In this document: positions 9,070 through 17,691 of the stretch, piece after piece
Layout: every line of letters starts with the position of its first letter
Position numbering within the stretch: the stretch's first letter is position 1
Assembly: GCF_018403765.1 (NCBI RefSeq)
Contig: NZ_BOVQ01000002.1
Coordinates: forward strand, 62,001 to 126,000
Source of the DNA: Lactococcus nasutitermitis
GTDB taxonomy: Bacteria; Bacillota; Bacilli; Lactobacillales; Streptococcaceae
DNA: 64,000 nucleotides
Reading direction: 5' to 3'
Notes under the pieces: generated by a model
The model's input: only the letters and a program-made list of their open reading frames with translations
Database searches by the model: none
Told to the model about the DNA's origin: nothing
Program-made: the position numbers and the translations under genes

Positions 9070-9843
9070 CTAGCGTAATTCTTCCCAAGTTATGATTGTT
9101 TTTTGATAGTCTTCGATATCCACATCTAGCGGATTGATCGTTACACCGACTGTTTTTCCGAAAATATTTTCCGCTTCTTTTGGCTCTAACAACTCTGAAA
9201 ATGTCATCACGAGAACTTGACCATTATTTTCTTGGAAAGGCTCGCCAAAAAATTCGCTATTATACCAAGTCGAAAAACTGTCCAGATTATCAAAAATTGG
9301 GATGTAATCCTGCTCATCTCCAGCCGTCAGACTTTCAAAACCTCGATGAATCGCATCATTATCATCTTTCCATAAAAATGTTGGCACCAAATAAGTGCGA
9401 CTTAAACGTTCTGTTTTCTGATTTTCTGGATTGAGCATCGCATTCAGGATTTCTGTGTAATGATTAAGAAATGTCAACAAGCTATTTTTCTCAAAATAAG
9501 CAGTATTTCCACGATTTTCATCCATTGAAAGTTTCGGATTAAAAGCAATCACTTCAAGTTCTGTTGGCATCAAAGTATCCAATAAAACATTCAATTTTTG
9601 CGTTGTCCAGTCTGTATTGACATCATTCAGATTTGCCATGAAAATGTCCAAATCCTGCTCAGTCGTAAAAACAGGAACTGCTTTTTTTCCCTCAATTTCC
9701 ACATAAAACAATTCCGCAGGAACCAGAATTGACAGACCTTGCAGCGCATAAGTAAATGACAAGTCTGTCAAAAATTCTGCAGGATTTTCAAGTGATGCGC
9801 GGAGTTTTTCATCCACATCAGAGTTTAAATTATATTTATTCAT
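9070..9843 (-). CDS. SseB-family protein
   Basis: A 257-residue cytosolic acidic protein. The segment LQGLSILVPAELFYVEIEGK followed by AVPVFTTEQDLDIFM resembles the N-terminal SseB domain found in many Firmicute proteins of unknown role. No signal or membrane segment. The ATG at 9843 is preferred to the TTG two codons earlier; the ribosome binding site is weak. It lies downstream of pnp, separated by a composite repeat. Function unknown. Confidence 0.7.
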   Translation of the reverse strand: MNKYNLNSDVDEKLRASLENPAEFLTDLSFTYALQGLSILVPAELFYVEIEGKKAVPVFTTEQDLDIFMANLNDVNTDWTTQKLNVLLDTLMPTELEVIAFNPKLSMDENRGNTAYFEKNSLLTFLNHYTEILNAMLNPENQKTERLSRTYLVPTFLWKDDNDAIHRGFESLTAGDEQDYIPIFDNLDSFSTWYNSEFFGEPFQENNGQVLVMTFSELLEPKEAENIFGKTVGVTINPLDVDIEDYQKTIITWEELR

Positions 9844-9864
9844 TTTCAATGCTGAGAGCGAAAG

Positions 9865-9970
9865 TTTTTTGACAGAACTGCTGTAGGGGCTAGAGAATTT
9901 ATTCTCAGCCTTCTCGGACAGGGTGAACTTATAACGAAGTTGTAAGTTTGTACCCTGTCAAAAACTTTTT
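9865..9970 (+). repeat. Composite palindromic element, copy A
   Basis: Begins TTTTTTGACAGAACTG and ends ACCCTGTCAAAAACTTTTT. Inside are two hairpins: one around GAGAATTTATTCTC flanked by GGCT/AGCC, and one with AACTTATAAC/GTTGTAAGTT arms nested in GACAGGGT/ACCCTGTC. Related copies occur at 48426-48515, 53134-53270 and 60917-61021. No ORF. It lies between pnp and the SseB gene. Confidence 0.85.
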
Positions 9971-9989
9971 CACTCTATTTTACAGCTTT

Positions 9990-12281
9990 TTATTCAGGTT
10001 TTTTTGTTGAAAGTTCAGGAAATTCATTGTCAACGTGTGTGTGACGTTCGCGCTGTTCAAAACGATGTTCGCCAGTATTTCCATTGCCATTACGATGGTC
10101 ATTTTTTCGGAAATTATTTCGATGATTGCCATTATTCTCACGACGTTCACGTGGTTTGCGTTCAGGCTTAACATAGTCCGCAGGCTTTTCAAGCAACGCA
10201 CGCATTGACGCATCAACTCTGCCCTTATCATCAATTTTCATGATTTTCACTTTGACAATGTCGCCCAATTTCACAACATCTTCAACTTTCGCTGTCCGCG
10301 CCCAAGCCATTTCAGAAATATGAACCATCGCATCCGTCTTGCCAAAGAGATTGACAAACGCCCCAAAACTCTCAATCCGCACAACTTTTGCATCATAAAT
10401 ATCGCCAACTTTCGCCACGCGAACAAGTTCAGCAATAATTTCCTTCGTCCGGTCAATCGCCGCCTGATCAGATGAAAAGATAGAACACAATCCTTCTTCA
10501 TCAATATCAATCTTCACGCCAGTTTCAGCGATAATCTTATCAATCGTTTCGCCACCTTTACCAATGACGATTTTAATCTTATCTTCATCAATCTTGATCG
10601 TATCGATTTTCGGTGCTGACGGTGCCAATTCAGAACGAGGAGCCGCAATCGTTGCTTCAATCACATCCAAAATTTGCATCCGCGCAACTTTTGCCTGAGC
10701 CAAAGCTTCCGCGAGAATTTCAGCCGTAATCCCTTGAATTTTAATATCCATCTGCAAAGCAGTAATCCCATCACGCGTTCCAGCAACCTTAAAGTCCATA
10801 TCGCCAAAGTGGTCTTCCAAGCCTTGAATATCCGTCAAGATAGTATAATCAGAACCATCAGAAATCAAGCCCATCGCAATCCCAGCAACTGGCGCTTTGA
10901 TTGGTACACCACCTGCCATCAATGCCAATGTTCCCGCACAGATAGAAGCCTGCGAAGACGAACCATTTGACTCCAGCACTTCAGCAACCAAACGAATCGC
11001 ATAAGGAAATTCTTCCAAACTTGGCAACACTTGTGTCAAAGCTCGTTCGCCCAATGCGCCGTGACCAATTTCACGACGACCTGGTGCACCATAACGACCA
11101 GTTTCCCCAACAGAATACTGTGGGAAATTATAATGATGCATGAAACGTTTTTTGTACTCTACATCAAGCCCATCAATGATTTGCGCTTCGCCCATTGGAG
11201 CAAGTGTCAATGTTGACAAAGCCTGCGTTTGTCCACGTGTAAACAAACCTGAACCATGTGTAATTGTCCGAGGCAAAAAGTCAATTTCTGCATCTAATTG
11301 ACGGATTTCATCAATCTGACGACCGTCAGGACGCACTTTTTCCTCAATAATCAAACGACGCACTTCTGCGTGTTCCATTTGTTCCAAGATTTCAGCCACA
11401 TCACGCAAGATAATCTTAAGATTTTCATCTTCCGCAAATTTTTCTTCATATTCAGCAAGTGCCTTGTCTTTCACCGCTTTTGTTTCAGCCTCACGCACAA
11501 CTTTATCCGCATTTTTCACAGCGACTTGAAGCTCAGTATTGTAGGTAGCTTGAACTTCCTCAGCAAGTGCGTTATCTACTTGCAAAAGCTCCACTTCTGC
11601 TTTTTCCTTGCCAACCTTTTCAACAATAGCCTTTTGAAAAGCAATCAATTCCTTTACAGCAGCGTGTCCAGCAAGCAATGCACCCAGCATCACTTCTTCT
11701 GAAAGTTCTTTTGCCCCTGACTCAACCATATTGATAGCCTTGTCCGTCCCAGCAACAGAAAGTTCCAACTCCGAAAGTTCTTTTTGTTCAAGAGATGGAT
11801 TAATGACATATTCACCATTGACATAAGCTACTTCAACTCCGGCAATCGGCCCATCAAATGGAATATCTGAAATCGCCAAACTCAAAGAAGAACCAAACAT
11901 CGCTGACATTCGCGCCGTTGCATTTGCATCATATGAAAGCACCGTATTAATCACTTGTACTTCATTACGAAATCCCTCAGCAAACATTGGACGAATCGGA
12001 CGGTCAATCAATCGAGCTGTCAACGTTGCATCTGTTGACGCACGTCCCTCACGTTTGTTAAAACCTCCAGGAAATTTCCCAGCAGCATACATTTTTTCTT
12101 CGTAATTAACTGTCAATGGGAAGAAATCTCCCAAAGTCATTTTCCCCATTGTTGCTGCGGTTATAACTGTTGTATCCCCATAACGTACGACAACTGCACC
12201 ATTTGCTTGCTTAGCGACTTGACCTGTTTCGACAGTCAAGGTCCGTCCAGCAAATTCAATTGAAAATACTTCTTTAGACAA
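9990..12281 (-). CDS. pnp: Polynucleotide phosphorylase
   Basis: A 763-residue homotrimeric 3'-5' exoribonuclease that degrades RNA with phosphate. Domains in order: RNase PH 1 (about 10-140), helical linker, RNase PH 2 (about 310-540, with [17 protein letters not shown]), KH ([21 protein letters not shown], near 565), S1 (about 625-690), then a Arg/Asn/Gly-rich disordered tail of about 65 residues. The start is TTG at 12281 with GAGG nine bases upstream, and the protein begins SKEVFSIEF as in related enzymes. A dispersed palindrome lies in its 5' region (12357-12374). Confidence 0.97.
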   Translation of the reverse strand: MSKEVFSIEFAGRTLTVETGQVAKQANGAVVVRYGDTTVITAATMGKMTLGDFFPLTVNYEEKMYAAGKFPGGFNKREGRASTDATLTARLIDRPIRPMFAEGFRNEVQVINTVLSYDANATARMSAMFGSSLSLAISDIPFDGPIAGVEVAYVNGEYVINPSLEQKELSELELSVAGTDKAINMVESGAKELSEEVMLGALLAGHAAVKELIAFQKAIVEKVGKEKAEVELLQVDNALAEEVQATYNTELQVAVKNADKVVREAETKAVKDKALAEYEEKFAEDENLKIILRDVAEILEQMEHAEVRRLIIEEKVRPDGRQIDEIRQLDAEIDFLPRTITHGSGLFTRGQTQALSTLTLAPMGEAQIIDGLDVEYKKRFMHHYNFPQYSVGETGRYGAPGRREIGHGALGERALTQVLPSLEEFPYAIRLVAEVLESNGSSSQASICAGTLALMAGGVPIKAPVAGIAMGLISDGSDYTILTDIQGLEDHFGDMDFKVAGTRDGITALQMDIKIQGITAEILAEALAQAKVARMQILDVIEATIAAPRSELAPSAPKIDTIKIDEDKIKIVIGKGGETIDKIIAETGVKIDIDEEGLCSIFSSDQAAIDRTKEIIAELVRVAKVGDIYDAKVVRIESFGAFVNLFGKTDAMVHISEMAWARTAKVEDVVKLGDIVKVKIMKIDDKGRVDASMRALLEKPADYVKPERKPRERRENNGNHRNNFRKNDHRNGNGNTGEHRFEQRERHTHVDNEFPELSTKKPE

Positions 12282-12356
12282 AATTTTTTACCTCAAAATT
12301 TTTTAATTTTTACGTCTTTCTAAACAAAAATCAATTTGATAAATTTTGATTTATTA

Positions 12357-12374
12357 TTTGACAAAACTGTCAAA
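12357..12374. repeat. Dispersed palindrome copy upstream of pnp
   Basis: TTTGACAAAACTGTCAAA; same arms as the family, AAAC centre variant. Confidence 0.75.
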
Positions 12375-12453
12375 TTCATTTTTGTATAGAACAGCACGTA
12401 TGCTTCATTATATCACAAATTTTTATCAAAAAAAGTATTCTCAGAAGAGAACA

Positions 12454-12482
12454 TTGAAATAAAAAATAAACTTTGTTATACT
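12454..12482 (+). promoter_or_regulatory. Sigma-A promoter of licD-wzx
   Basis: TTGAAA, exact 17-base spacer, TATACT. It is the only good promoter facing the licD gene; the expected start of transcription is near 12489. Confidence 0.75.
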
Positions 12483-12506
12483 TAAAGAGTTCATAATGAA
12501 ATCAGT

Positions 12507-12526
12507 GCCATTTTAATGGCTTTTTT
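12507..12526 (+). terminator. Terminator/attenuator in licD leader
   Basis: GCCAT/ATGGC with a four-base loop, then TTTTTT. It lies after the licD promoter and before licD, with no plus-strand gene upstream to terminate. A six-codon frame (12496-12516, MKSVPF) overlaps the hairpin without a recognisable ribosome binding site. Confidence 0.65.
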
Positions 12527-12554
12527 ACAGTTAAATTAATTTTAGAGAGAAACA

Positions 12555-13415
12555 ATGAAAGAAGTAACCAAAGACGAACTTCGCACAATACAACTAGACA
12601 TGGTCGCCTATATTGACCAAATTTGTCGCAAAAATAATATTGCCTATTCCATCAGTGCAGGTACCCTTTTAGGCGCAATCAAATATCAAGGCTATATTCC
12701 TTGGGACGATGATATTGACCTCATGTTGACACGTCCAAACTACAACAAACTCATGGAAGTTCTAATGCAAGAATGTCCCGAAAAATACAGCCTTCTTTAC
12801 TACAAAGTCCATGAAGCTTATCTTCCAATGGCAAAGCTCTATGACAATCGTACCAGCGTAACAAGTGTGCTTGACACACTCAATCAAACATCAGGAATTT
12901 TCATTGATATTTTCCCACTTGATAGCCTGCCAGATGATAAAGCAGAAGGTGAAACTTTCAAAAAACAAATCCGTAAAGAAGTCACCCATCTTACCGCATC
13001 AGCACCACACGGACTTTCCTATGCAAGTTCTGAGAAATGGGAATATTTTATAGGAAAACTCATCTTATGGTTTCCCTATCATATTCATTATTTCGGAAAA
13101 TATCGTACTCTTGCTGAAAAAGTGGATAATCTCATGCAAAAATACAATGACAAAGACACAAAATACTGCAATTACGTTTTTTCTCCACCAAAACGGACCG
13201 CATATTTTGATAAAAACCTCTTCACAGAGTACGAAGATATCCCCTTTGAACAGCTCACACTACGTAAAATCAAAAATCACGCGCCTTATCTCAGTGAACT
13301 CTACGGTGATTATATGCAGCCACCACGCAAAAATCAACAAAGAAATCATGATTATTATCATTGGTATTGGAAAGATGAAAATAATATCCCATCAAGTAGC
13401 TCAGAAAACGATTAG
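12555..13415 (+). CDS. LicD-family phosphotransferase
   Basis: A 286-residue cytosolic protein with the LicD nucleotidyltransferase-fold signature ISAGTLLGAIKYQGYIPWDD followed by DIDLMLTRPNY (about residues 33-62); the DDDID acids bind metal. LicD proteins transfer phosphocholine or other phospho-alcohols (for example ribitol- or glycerol-phosphate) onto cell-surface glycans; the donor here is unknown. First gene of a two-gene plus-strand block with a flippase 11 bp downstream. A second LicD is encoded at 19534-20349. Confidence 0.88.
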   Translation: MKEVTKDELRTIQLDMVAYIDQICRKNNIAYSISAGTLLGAIKYQGYIPWDDDIDLMLTRPNYNKLMEVLMQECPEKYSLLYYKVHEAYLPMAKLYDNRTSVTSVLDTLNQTSGIFIDIFPLDSLPDDKAEGETFKKQIRKEVTHLTASAPHGLSYASSEKWEYFIGKLILWFPYHIHYFGKYRTLAEKVDNLMQKYNDKDTKYCNYVFSPPKRTAYFDKNLFTEYEDIPFEQLTLRKIKNHAPYLSELYGDYMQPPRKNQQRNHDYYHWYWKDENNIPSSSSEND

Positions 13416-13426
13416 AAAGGCAAATT

Positions 13427-14965
13427 ATGCGCGTCATCAATTCTCTTCGTAACTCCGCCATGTCAATGCTGCAGATGCTTTTAAGCACATTCATCGGATT
13501 TGCCGTACGTACCGTCTTCATTCACACCCTCGGCAATGATTACAATGGCCTAAATGCCCTCTTTACCAGCATTATCTCAATGCTTTCAATCGCCGAACTC
13601 GGTATCGGTACAGCCATCATCTTCAATATGTACGTCCCGATTGCCAAAAAAGATACAGAAACCATCAAAAGTCTCATGCGCTTCTATCAGCGTTGTTATT
13701 GGGTCGTCGCAGCTTTTGTTACCGCCGTCGGGCTAATTCTTCTTCCCTTTCTACAATTTTTTAGTAAAAATAATTATCACGGTATTTCAGAAAATATCTA
13801 TATTATTTACCTACTTTTCCTTGCAGGGAGCGTCTCCAGTTACTTCTTAAGCTACAAACGAGATATTTTCTATGCCCACCAAAAACAATATTTATTAAGT
13901 CTTTTTGATAGTGTTGAAAATATCATCTCAAGTGCTGTCTTTCTTATTATTTTACTCACAACGCACAACTTCATTTTCTATCTTATCGCACAGATTGTGT
14001 TAAACTGCATAGAAAATGTAGCTATCTGGTTCTATGCCAATCAACAATATCCTTATCTGCGCGAAAGCAACATTCAAAAATTAGACCACGGCATTATCGC
14101 AAAGTTCCGCAAACAGATTTATGGTATGCTTTATCATAATATTGCAACTTTTATTGTTTCCGGAACAAACAGTCTGATTATTTCCAAATTTATCGGACTT
14201 GCCAGCCTTGGACTTTATAGTAACTATATCCTCATTTCCAACAGTTTTTCAGGAATTTTAGTCGCGATTATCTCTGGTGTTACCGCCAGTATCGGCGACC
14301 TACTCACTGAAAAAAATCAAGAAAAATCATTTGATGCTTACCAAAAACTGACTTTTGTCACTTTCTGGATTTGTAGCTTCGTTGCTTCTTCACTTTTTGT
14401 TGTCATGCAGCCTTTCATCATCATCTGGCTCGGCAAAGACAGCCTTTTATCCCTTGCCGTCCTCCTAGTCATCGTCCTCAATTTTTACATCACAGGTATG
14501 CGCAAACCTCTCGGTGTTTTTCAATCCGCCGCAGGTATTTATTATGAAAATCGACATGTTCCGGTTGTTGAAGCGGTCGTCAATTTCATCGCTTCTCTCG
14601 TCCTTGTACATTTCTTAGGACTTGCTGGTGTTCTTCTTGGAACGCTCGTTTCCACAATGATTGTCTATGGTTATAGCTTTCCAAAATACATTTACACCCC
14701 AACATTCGGCAGAAAAAATTCCGAGTACGTCTGGGAACAAATTCGTTGGCTTGTTACTTTCCTTGCAATTTTAGCAATTTCAGAGTTCGTCAGCCTTTCT
14801 CTCCTAGCAGTTCCTAATCCTTGGGCAAAATTCTTCGTCAGTTTACTAATTGCGCTCATTGTCCCAAACGTTTTACTTCTGTTGCTCTTTCACAAGCGTC
14901 CAGAATTTCAATATTTTAAAGGTTTTATCCAACATTTCTTCCAAAGAAAAACACAAAAAAGCTGA
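13427..14965 (+). CDS. Polysaccharide flippase, Wzx/MATE-like
   Basis: A 512-residue polytopic membrane protein with about 12-14 hydrophobic segments. The start MRVINSLRNSAMSMLQMLLS, followed by FVIHTLGNDYNGLNALF-like sequence, is that of Gram-positive Wzx (MOP superfamily) lipid-linked oligosaccharide flippases. It would move undecaprenyl-linked repeat units across the membrane. AAAGG precedes the ATG and the gene follows licD by 11 bp. The stop sits inside a bidirectional terminator shared with the convergent operon. Confidence 0.87.
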   Translation: MRVINSLRNSAMSMLQMLLSTFIGFAVRTVFIHTLGNDYNGLNALFTSIISMLSIAELGIGTAIIFNMYVPIAKKDTETIKSLMRFYQRCYWVVAAFVTAVGLILLPFLQFFSKNNYHGISENIYIIYLLFLAGSVSSYFLSYKRDIFYAHQKQYLLSLFDSVENIISSAVFLIILLTTHNFIFYLIAQIVLNCIENVAIWFYANQQYPYLRESNIQKLDHGIIAKFRKQIYGMLYHNIATFIVSGTNSLIISKFIGLASLGLYSNYILISNSFSGILVAIISGVTASIGDLLTEKNQEKSFDAYQKLTFVTFWICSFVASSLFVVMQPFIIIWLGKDSLLSLAVLLVIVLNFYITGMRKPLGVFQSAAGIYYENRHVPVVEAVVNFIASLVLVHFLGLAGVLLGTLVSTMIVYGYSFPKYIYTPTFGRKNSEYVWEQIRWLVTFLAILAISEFVSLSLLAVPNPWAKFFVSLLIALIVPNVLLLLLFHKRPEFQYFKGFIQHFFQRKTQKS

Positions 14966-14980
14966 TTATTCAGCTTTTTT
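14955..14980. terminator. Bidirectional terminator over two stop codons
   Basis: Perfect arms AAAAAAGCTGA and TCAGCTTTTTT with a four-base loop. The wzx stop (14963-14965) and the convergent gene's stop (14966-14968) both fall inside it, so one hairpin ends both glycan operons with no spacer. Confidence 0.9.
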
Positions 14981-16738
14981 CTTTCTCTTTTTTACGATAA
15001 TAATTATCAGAACCAGTAAACTCCCAATCACTTGTAGCAAACTTCCAACGATAAACCAGCTAGACGGTTGATAGCGCACAGTAAGCACATTTCCCCCTTC
15101 TTTTGCTTTGACAGAGACACCACCAATCACAGAAAGCTGGATATCCTTATTTGTGAGCTTTTTCCCATTGAGCTTAAGAACTGTGTGACCGTATTTTATG
15201 ACTGGCAATCCTGTTTTTTGAGCATTCGCTGACTGCCAAGTCATCATCAGTCCGTCATTTGTCACTTTACGTTGTAGCTTACTTCCAGTGAAGTTCTGCA
15301 TTTTGATAATGTCTGCATAAAAAGTGTTATAAAAAATCGATTCATTTTTAAACATTTTTACAGGGTTTGTTATTGTAGTATGATTTGGCAAATAATCAAT
15401 CGTCTCACTAATAGGTGCTGTAATCACGGAACTCAACTGATTTCCTGTTAATAGTGATGCATCTTGATATACTTTAGCCCGTGCTTCTATTGAGGTAAAA
15501 ATTCCCTTATCAGCGGGATTTTGCAAGTTACGCTGAACATTTAAGCTTTTATTTGCCGTCACTCCCATATACATCACAACACTTAAAAGCGTACAAAGGA
15601 TTGTCACAACCGTGAACCATTTTCTTTTCGTTGTCTGACAACTTAACGCATAGCCTACGAGTACTAAGGCAAAAGGAAAAGCAAGTGCCATGAAACGTCC
15701 GAAAAATTGAAAAATCGTTGCTTCTGGCAATACAGCAATATTCAGAATCCCTGTCGCTATTGCGCTAAATAAAGCTGTCATTCCAAGCGCCAACCAAACC
15801 CAAGCAGGCACTTTTTTTGCTCGCCACAAGATGATAAGCACACTTAAAGCAATCACAAGGGCGATAAAAACAGAAATATTGGCAAAATTGAGTCCCAACA
15901 AACTAACTTTTGATGGCCAGTACAAAATATCTGACTGAAAAGGCATGACCATCTGAGGATTAGAATGTTTCACTTCAAAATAGCCACCATAAATATTGAA
16001 ATTAAGAAGTAAAACTAGTCCAACAGCTTTGACCAGCGGAAATAGCCAGATTTTCCAGTTAATTTTCTGCCAAATACTTCTCACTAAAAAGATGATAAAC
16101 GATAGTGCATAAGCGATAAGTCCTAAAACCAAGGAGAGCATATGCGTTTGTGCCAATAAAGTCAGCGCAACTGTTAATTCCCAAAATACAATAGGTCGTT
16201 GATTGTCGCGTACCAAGCGCAAAGAAGCAGCTACTATCAGCGGTATAAAAGCATAACCGACAGCGTACATTCCAGCCACTACCGGCGCAACCATTGCCCC
16301 CGTTGTGATAAATACCAGTCCCAAAACTAAGGCATAGACTTGTTTCACTTTCAATGTCCGCTGCAAATAATACATACTTGAAAGTCCAAAAACATTTGTC
16401 AGCCAGAGTGAAATTGACCACCAAACCAGCGTTTTAAAATGAACCATCAGTAAAATCGCCCCTTGCAAATAAGCATTTAAAGGACCATAAAAACTATTGA
16501 CAATCTTCCCCGAATAATTAAAAGTATAAAATTGCTGAAAATAGGAAAAATGTCCCGTTTTTATCTGCATTGCCGCTTCCGTAAAACGATTTAAGTGAAA
16601 AAATCCATCGTTCCCGAGAATTCCCGTGCCGCCACCCATTACTATTTCAGGGACAAGCACGAAAAAGGATAGCAAAAAAATGCTGACAATAACGAGCCAA
16701 AACGACAGTTCTTTCTTCTCTCGACTTCTTCTTTTCAT
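14966..16738 (-). CDS. Large polytopic membrane protein, glycan cluster
   Basis: A 590-residue protein with about 11-13 membrane segments, a large extracytoplasmic region near residues 410-550 and a final C-terminal membrane anchor followed by KKRKKKAE. The early motif GNDGFFHLNRFTEA (Asp/His in the first outer loop) resembles GT-C-fold or YfhO-like membrane proteins that use polyprenyl-phosphate sugars. It could be a glycan-modifying transferase; polymerase (Wzy) is an alternative. Last gene of the minus block, overlapping the GT2 gene upstream by 4 bp (ATGA). Confidence 0.7.
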   Translation of the reverse strand: MKRRSREKKELSFWLVIVSIFLLSFFVLVPEIVMGGGTGILGNDGFFHLNRFTEAAMQIKTGHFSYFQQFYTFNYSGKIVNSFYGPLNAYLQGAILLMVHFKTLVWWSISLWLTNVFGLSSMYYLQRTLKVKQVYALVLGLVFITTGAMVAPVVAGMYAVGYAFIPLIVAASLRLVRDNQRPIVFWELTVALTLLAQTHMLSLVLGLIAYALSFIIFLVRSIWQKINWKIWLFPLVKAVGLVLLLNFNIYGGYFEVKHSNPQMVMPFQSDILYWPSKVSLLGLNFANISVFIALVIALSVLIILWRAKKVPAWVWLALGMTALFSAIATGILNIAVLPEATIFQFFGRFMALAFPFALVLVGYALSCQTTKRKWFTVVTILCTLLSVVMYMGVTANKSLNVQRNLQNPADKGIFTSIEARAKVYQDASLLTGNQLSSVITAPISETIDYLPNHTTITNPVKMFKNESIFYNTFYADIIKMQNFTGSKLQRKVTNDGLMMTWQSANAQKTGLPVIKYGHTVLKLNGKKLTNKDIQLSVIGGVSVKAKEGGNVLTVRYQPSSWFIVGSLLQVIGSLLVLIIIIVKKRKKKAE

Positions 16739-17691
16739 TTTTTACTCACCAGCTTTCTTATCGTACGCCGTGCGCGCCAAAAATTTCGCTGTGTAGAAAG
16801 AAAAGTGAGATACAGTCGTTTATTTCTTGCCCATTTTCCTCGTCCGTAACTTTCATTTTCTTTGACAATTCTGTCAAAAAATTCTTCTGCAATTTTTGTC
16901 TGTTCTCGTGCCGCTTTACGGGCATAACCATCATTCATTTTCAAACAATCTTGCCGAATATAATCCAGACATTCTGGATGTTTCTCAGAAAACCAATCCA
17001 TCAAAAGCTGATTGCGTTTGAACAAATCAAAATTCTTCTCACGAATTCCCCCTTGAACCGCAGAATTCGCCCGTCTGCGATAATGATAGGTCGTTGTATG
17101 CACCAGCGCCATCTGCTCAATCTTATCCAGCATTTCAAAGAAAAAAACATTATCTTGATGCAAAATCCCCGCAGGAAATCTTACATCTTTCAAAATCTCA
17201 GCCGCATAAATCTTACACCAACATCCCATTCGTGCAAAACTATGGTCCTCATTTTCAAGAAGTTCTCGATAATTTCCCTTAATCAAACTCATTGCCGGTT
17301 TTTTCACTTCTTCTAAACCAGATTTTTCACGTGTGGGGCGACACATTGCGACCTGCGAATGCGTTTCTATAATCCCTTGATACAAGGTTTCTACGTGTGT
17401 CCGAGAAATCGTATCGTCACTATCTATAAAGATAATATAATCGCCCAAAGCCAAATCAAGCCCATGATTTCTTGCCACCGACTGTCCCTGATTTTCCTGA
17501 TGAACCAGTCGGAAACGGTTATCAGCACTGACAAAGTCCTCACAAATTTTGACAGAACTGTCAAAAGAGCCATCATCAATCAATAGCACCTCAATATTTT
17601 GATAGCTTTGTTTTTGCACACTTTCAAGGCATTCTGTCAAAAATTCTTCGACATTGTAAATTGGAATAATAATACTAATTAATGCTGTCAT
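16735..17691 (-). CDS. Family 2 glycosyltransferase
   Basis: A 318-residue GT-A enzyme: ISIIIPIYNVEEFLTECLES at the N-terminus, LLIDDGS nucleotide-binding loop, and FIDSDD as the DXD metal site (near residue 95). Start taken at the ATG at 17691, which overlaps the fucosyltransferase gene's TGA as ATGA; the open frame further upstream is antisense-free but not family-like. Two palindromes of the dispersed family lie inside the gene (16861-16878 and 17547-17566), the latter encoding FDSSVK directly after the DDGS motif. Sugar unknown. Confidence 0.88.
   Translation of the reverse strand: MTALISIIIPIYNVEEFLTECLESVQKQSYQNIEVLLIDDGSFDSSVKICEDFVSADNRFRLVHQENQGQSVARNHGLDLALGDYIIFIDSDDTISRTHVETLYQGIIETHSQVAMCRPTREKSGLEEVKKPAMSLIKGNYRELLENEDHSFARMGCWCKIYAAEILKDVRFPAGILHQDNVFFFEMLDKIEQMALVHTTTYHYRRRANSAVQGGIREKNFDLFKRNQLLMDWFSEKHPECLDYIRQDCLKMNDGYARKAAREQTKIAEEFFDRIVKENESYGRGKWARNKRLYLTFLSTQRNFWRARRTIRKLVSKK
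16861..16878. repeat. Dispersed palindrome copy in GT2 gene
   Basis: TTTGACAATTCTGTCAAA, in frame within the glycosyltransferase gene, encoding part of FFDRIVKE. Confidence 0.75.
17547..17566. repeat. Dispersed palindrome copy in GT2 gene
   Basis: TTTTGACAGAACTGTCAAAA, the family consensus, inside the coding sequence; read on the minus strand it specifies FDSSVK. Confidence 0.9.

Noticed and set aside
11298-11702. 134-codon plus-strand frame opposite pnp
   Set aside because: Shadow of pnp; Phe/Cys-rich, no binding site, no plausible fold.
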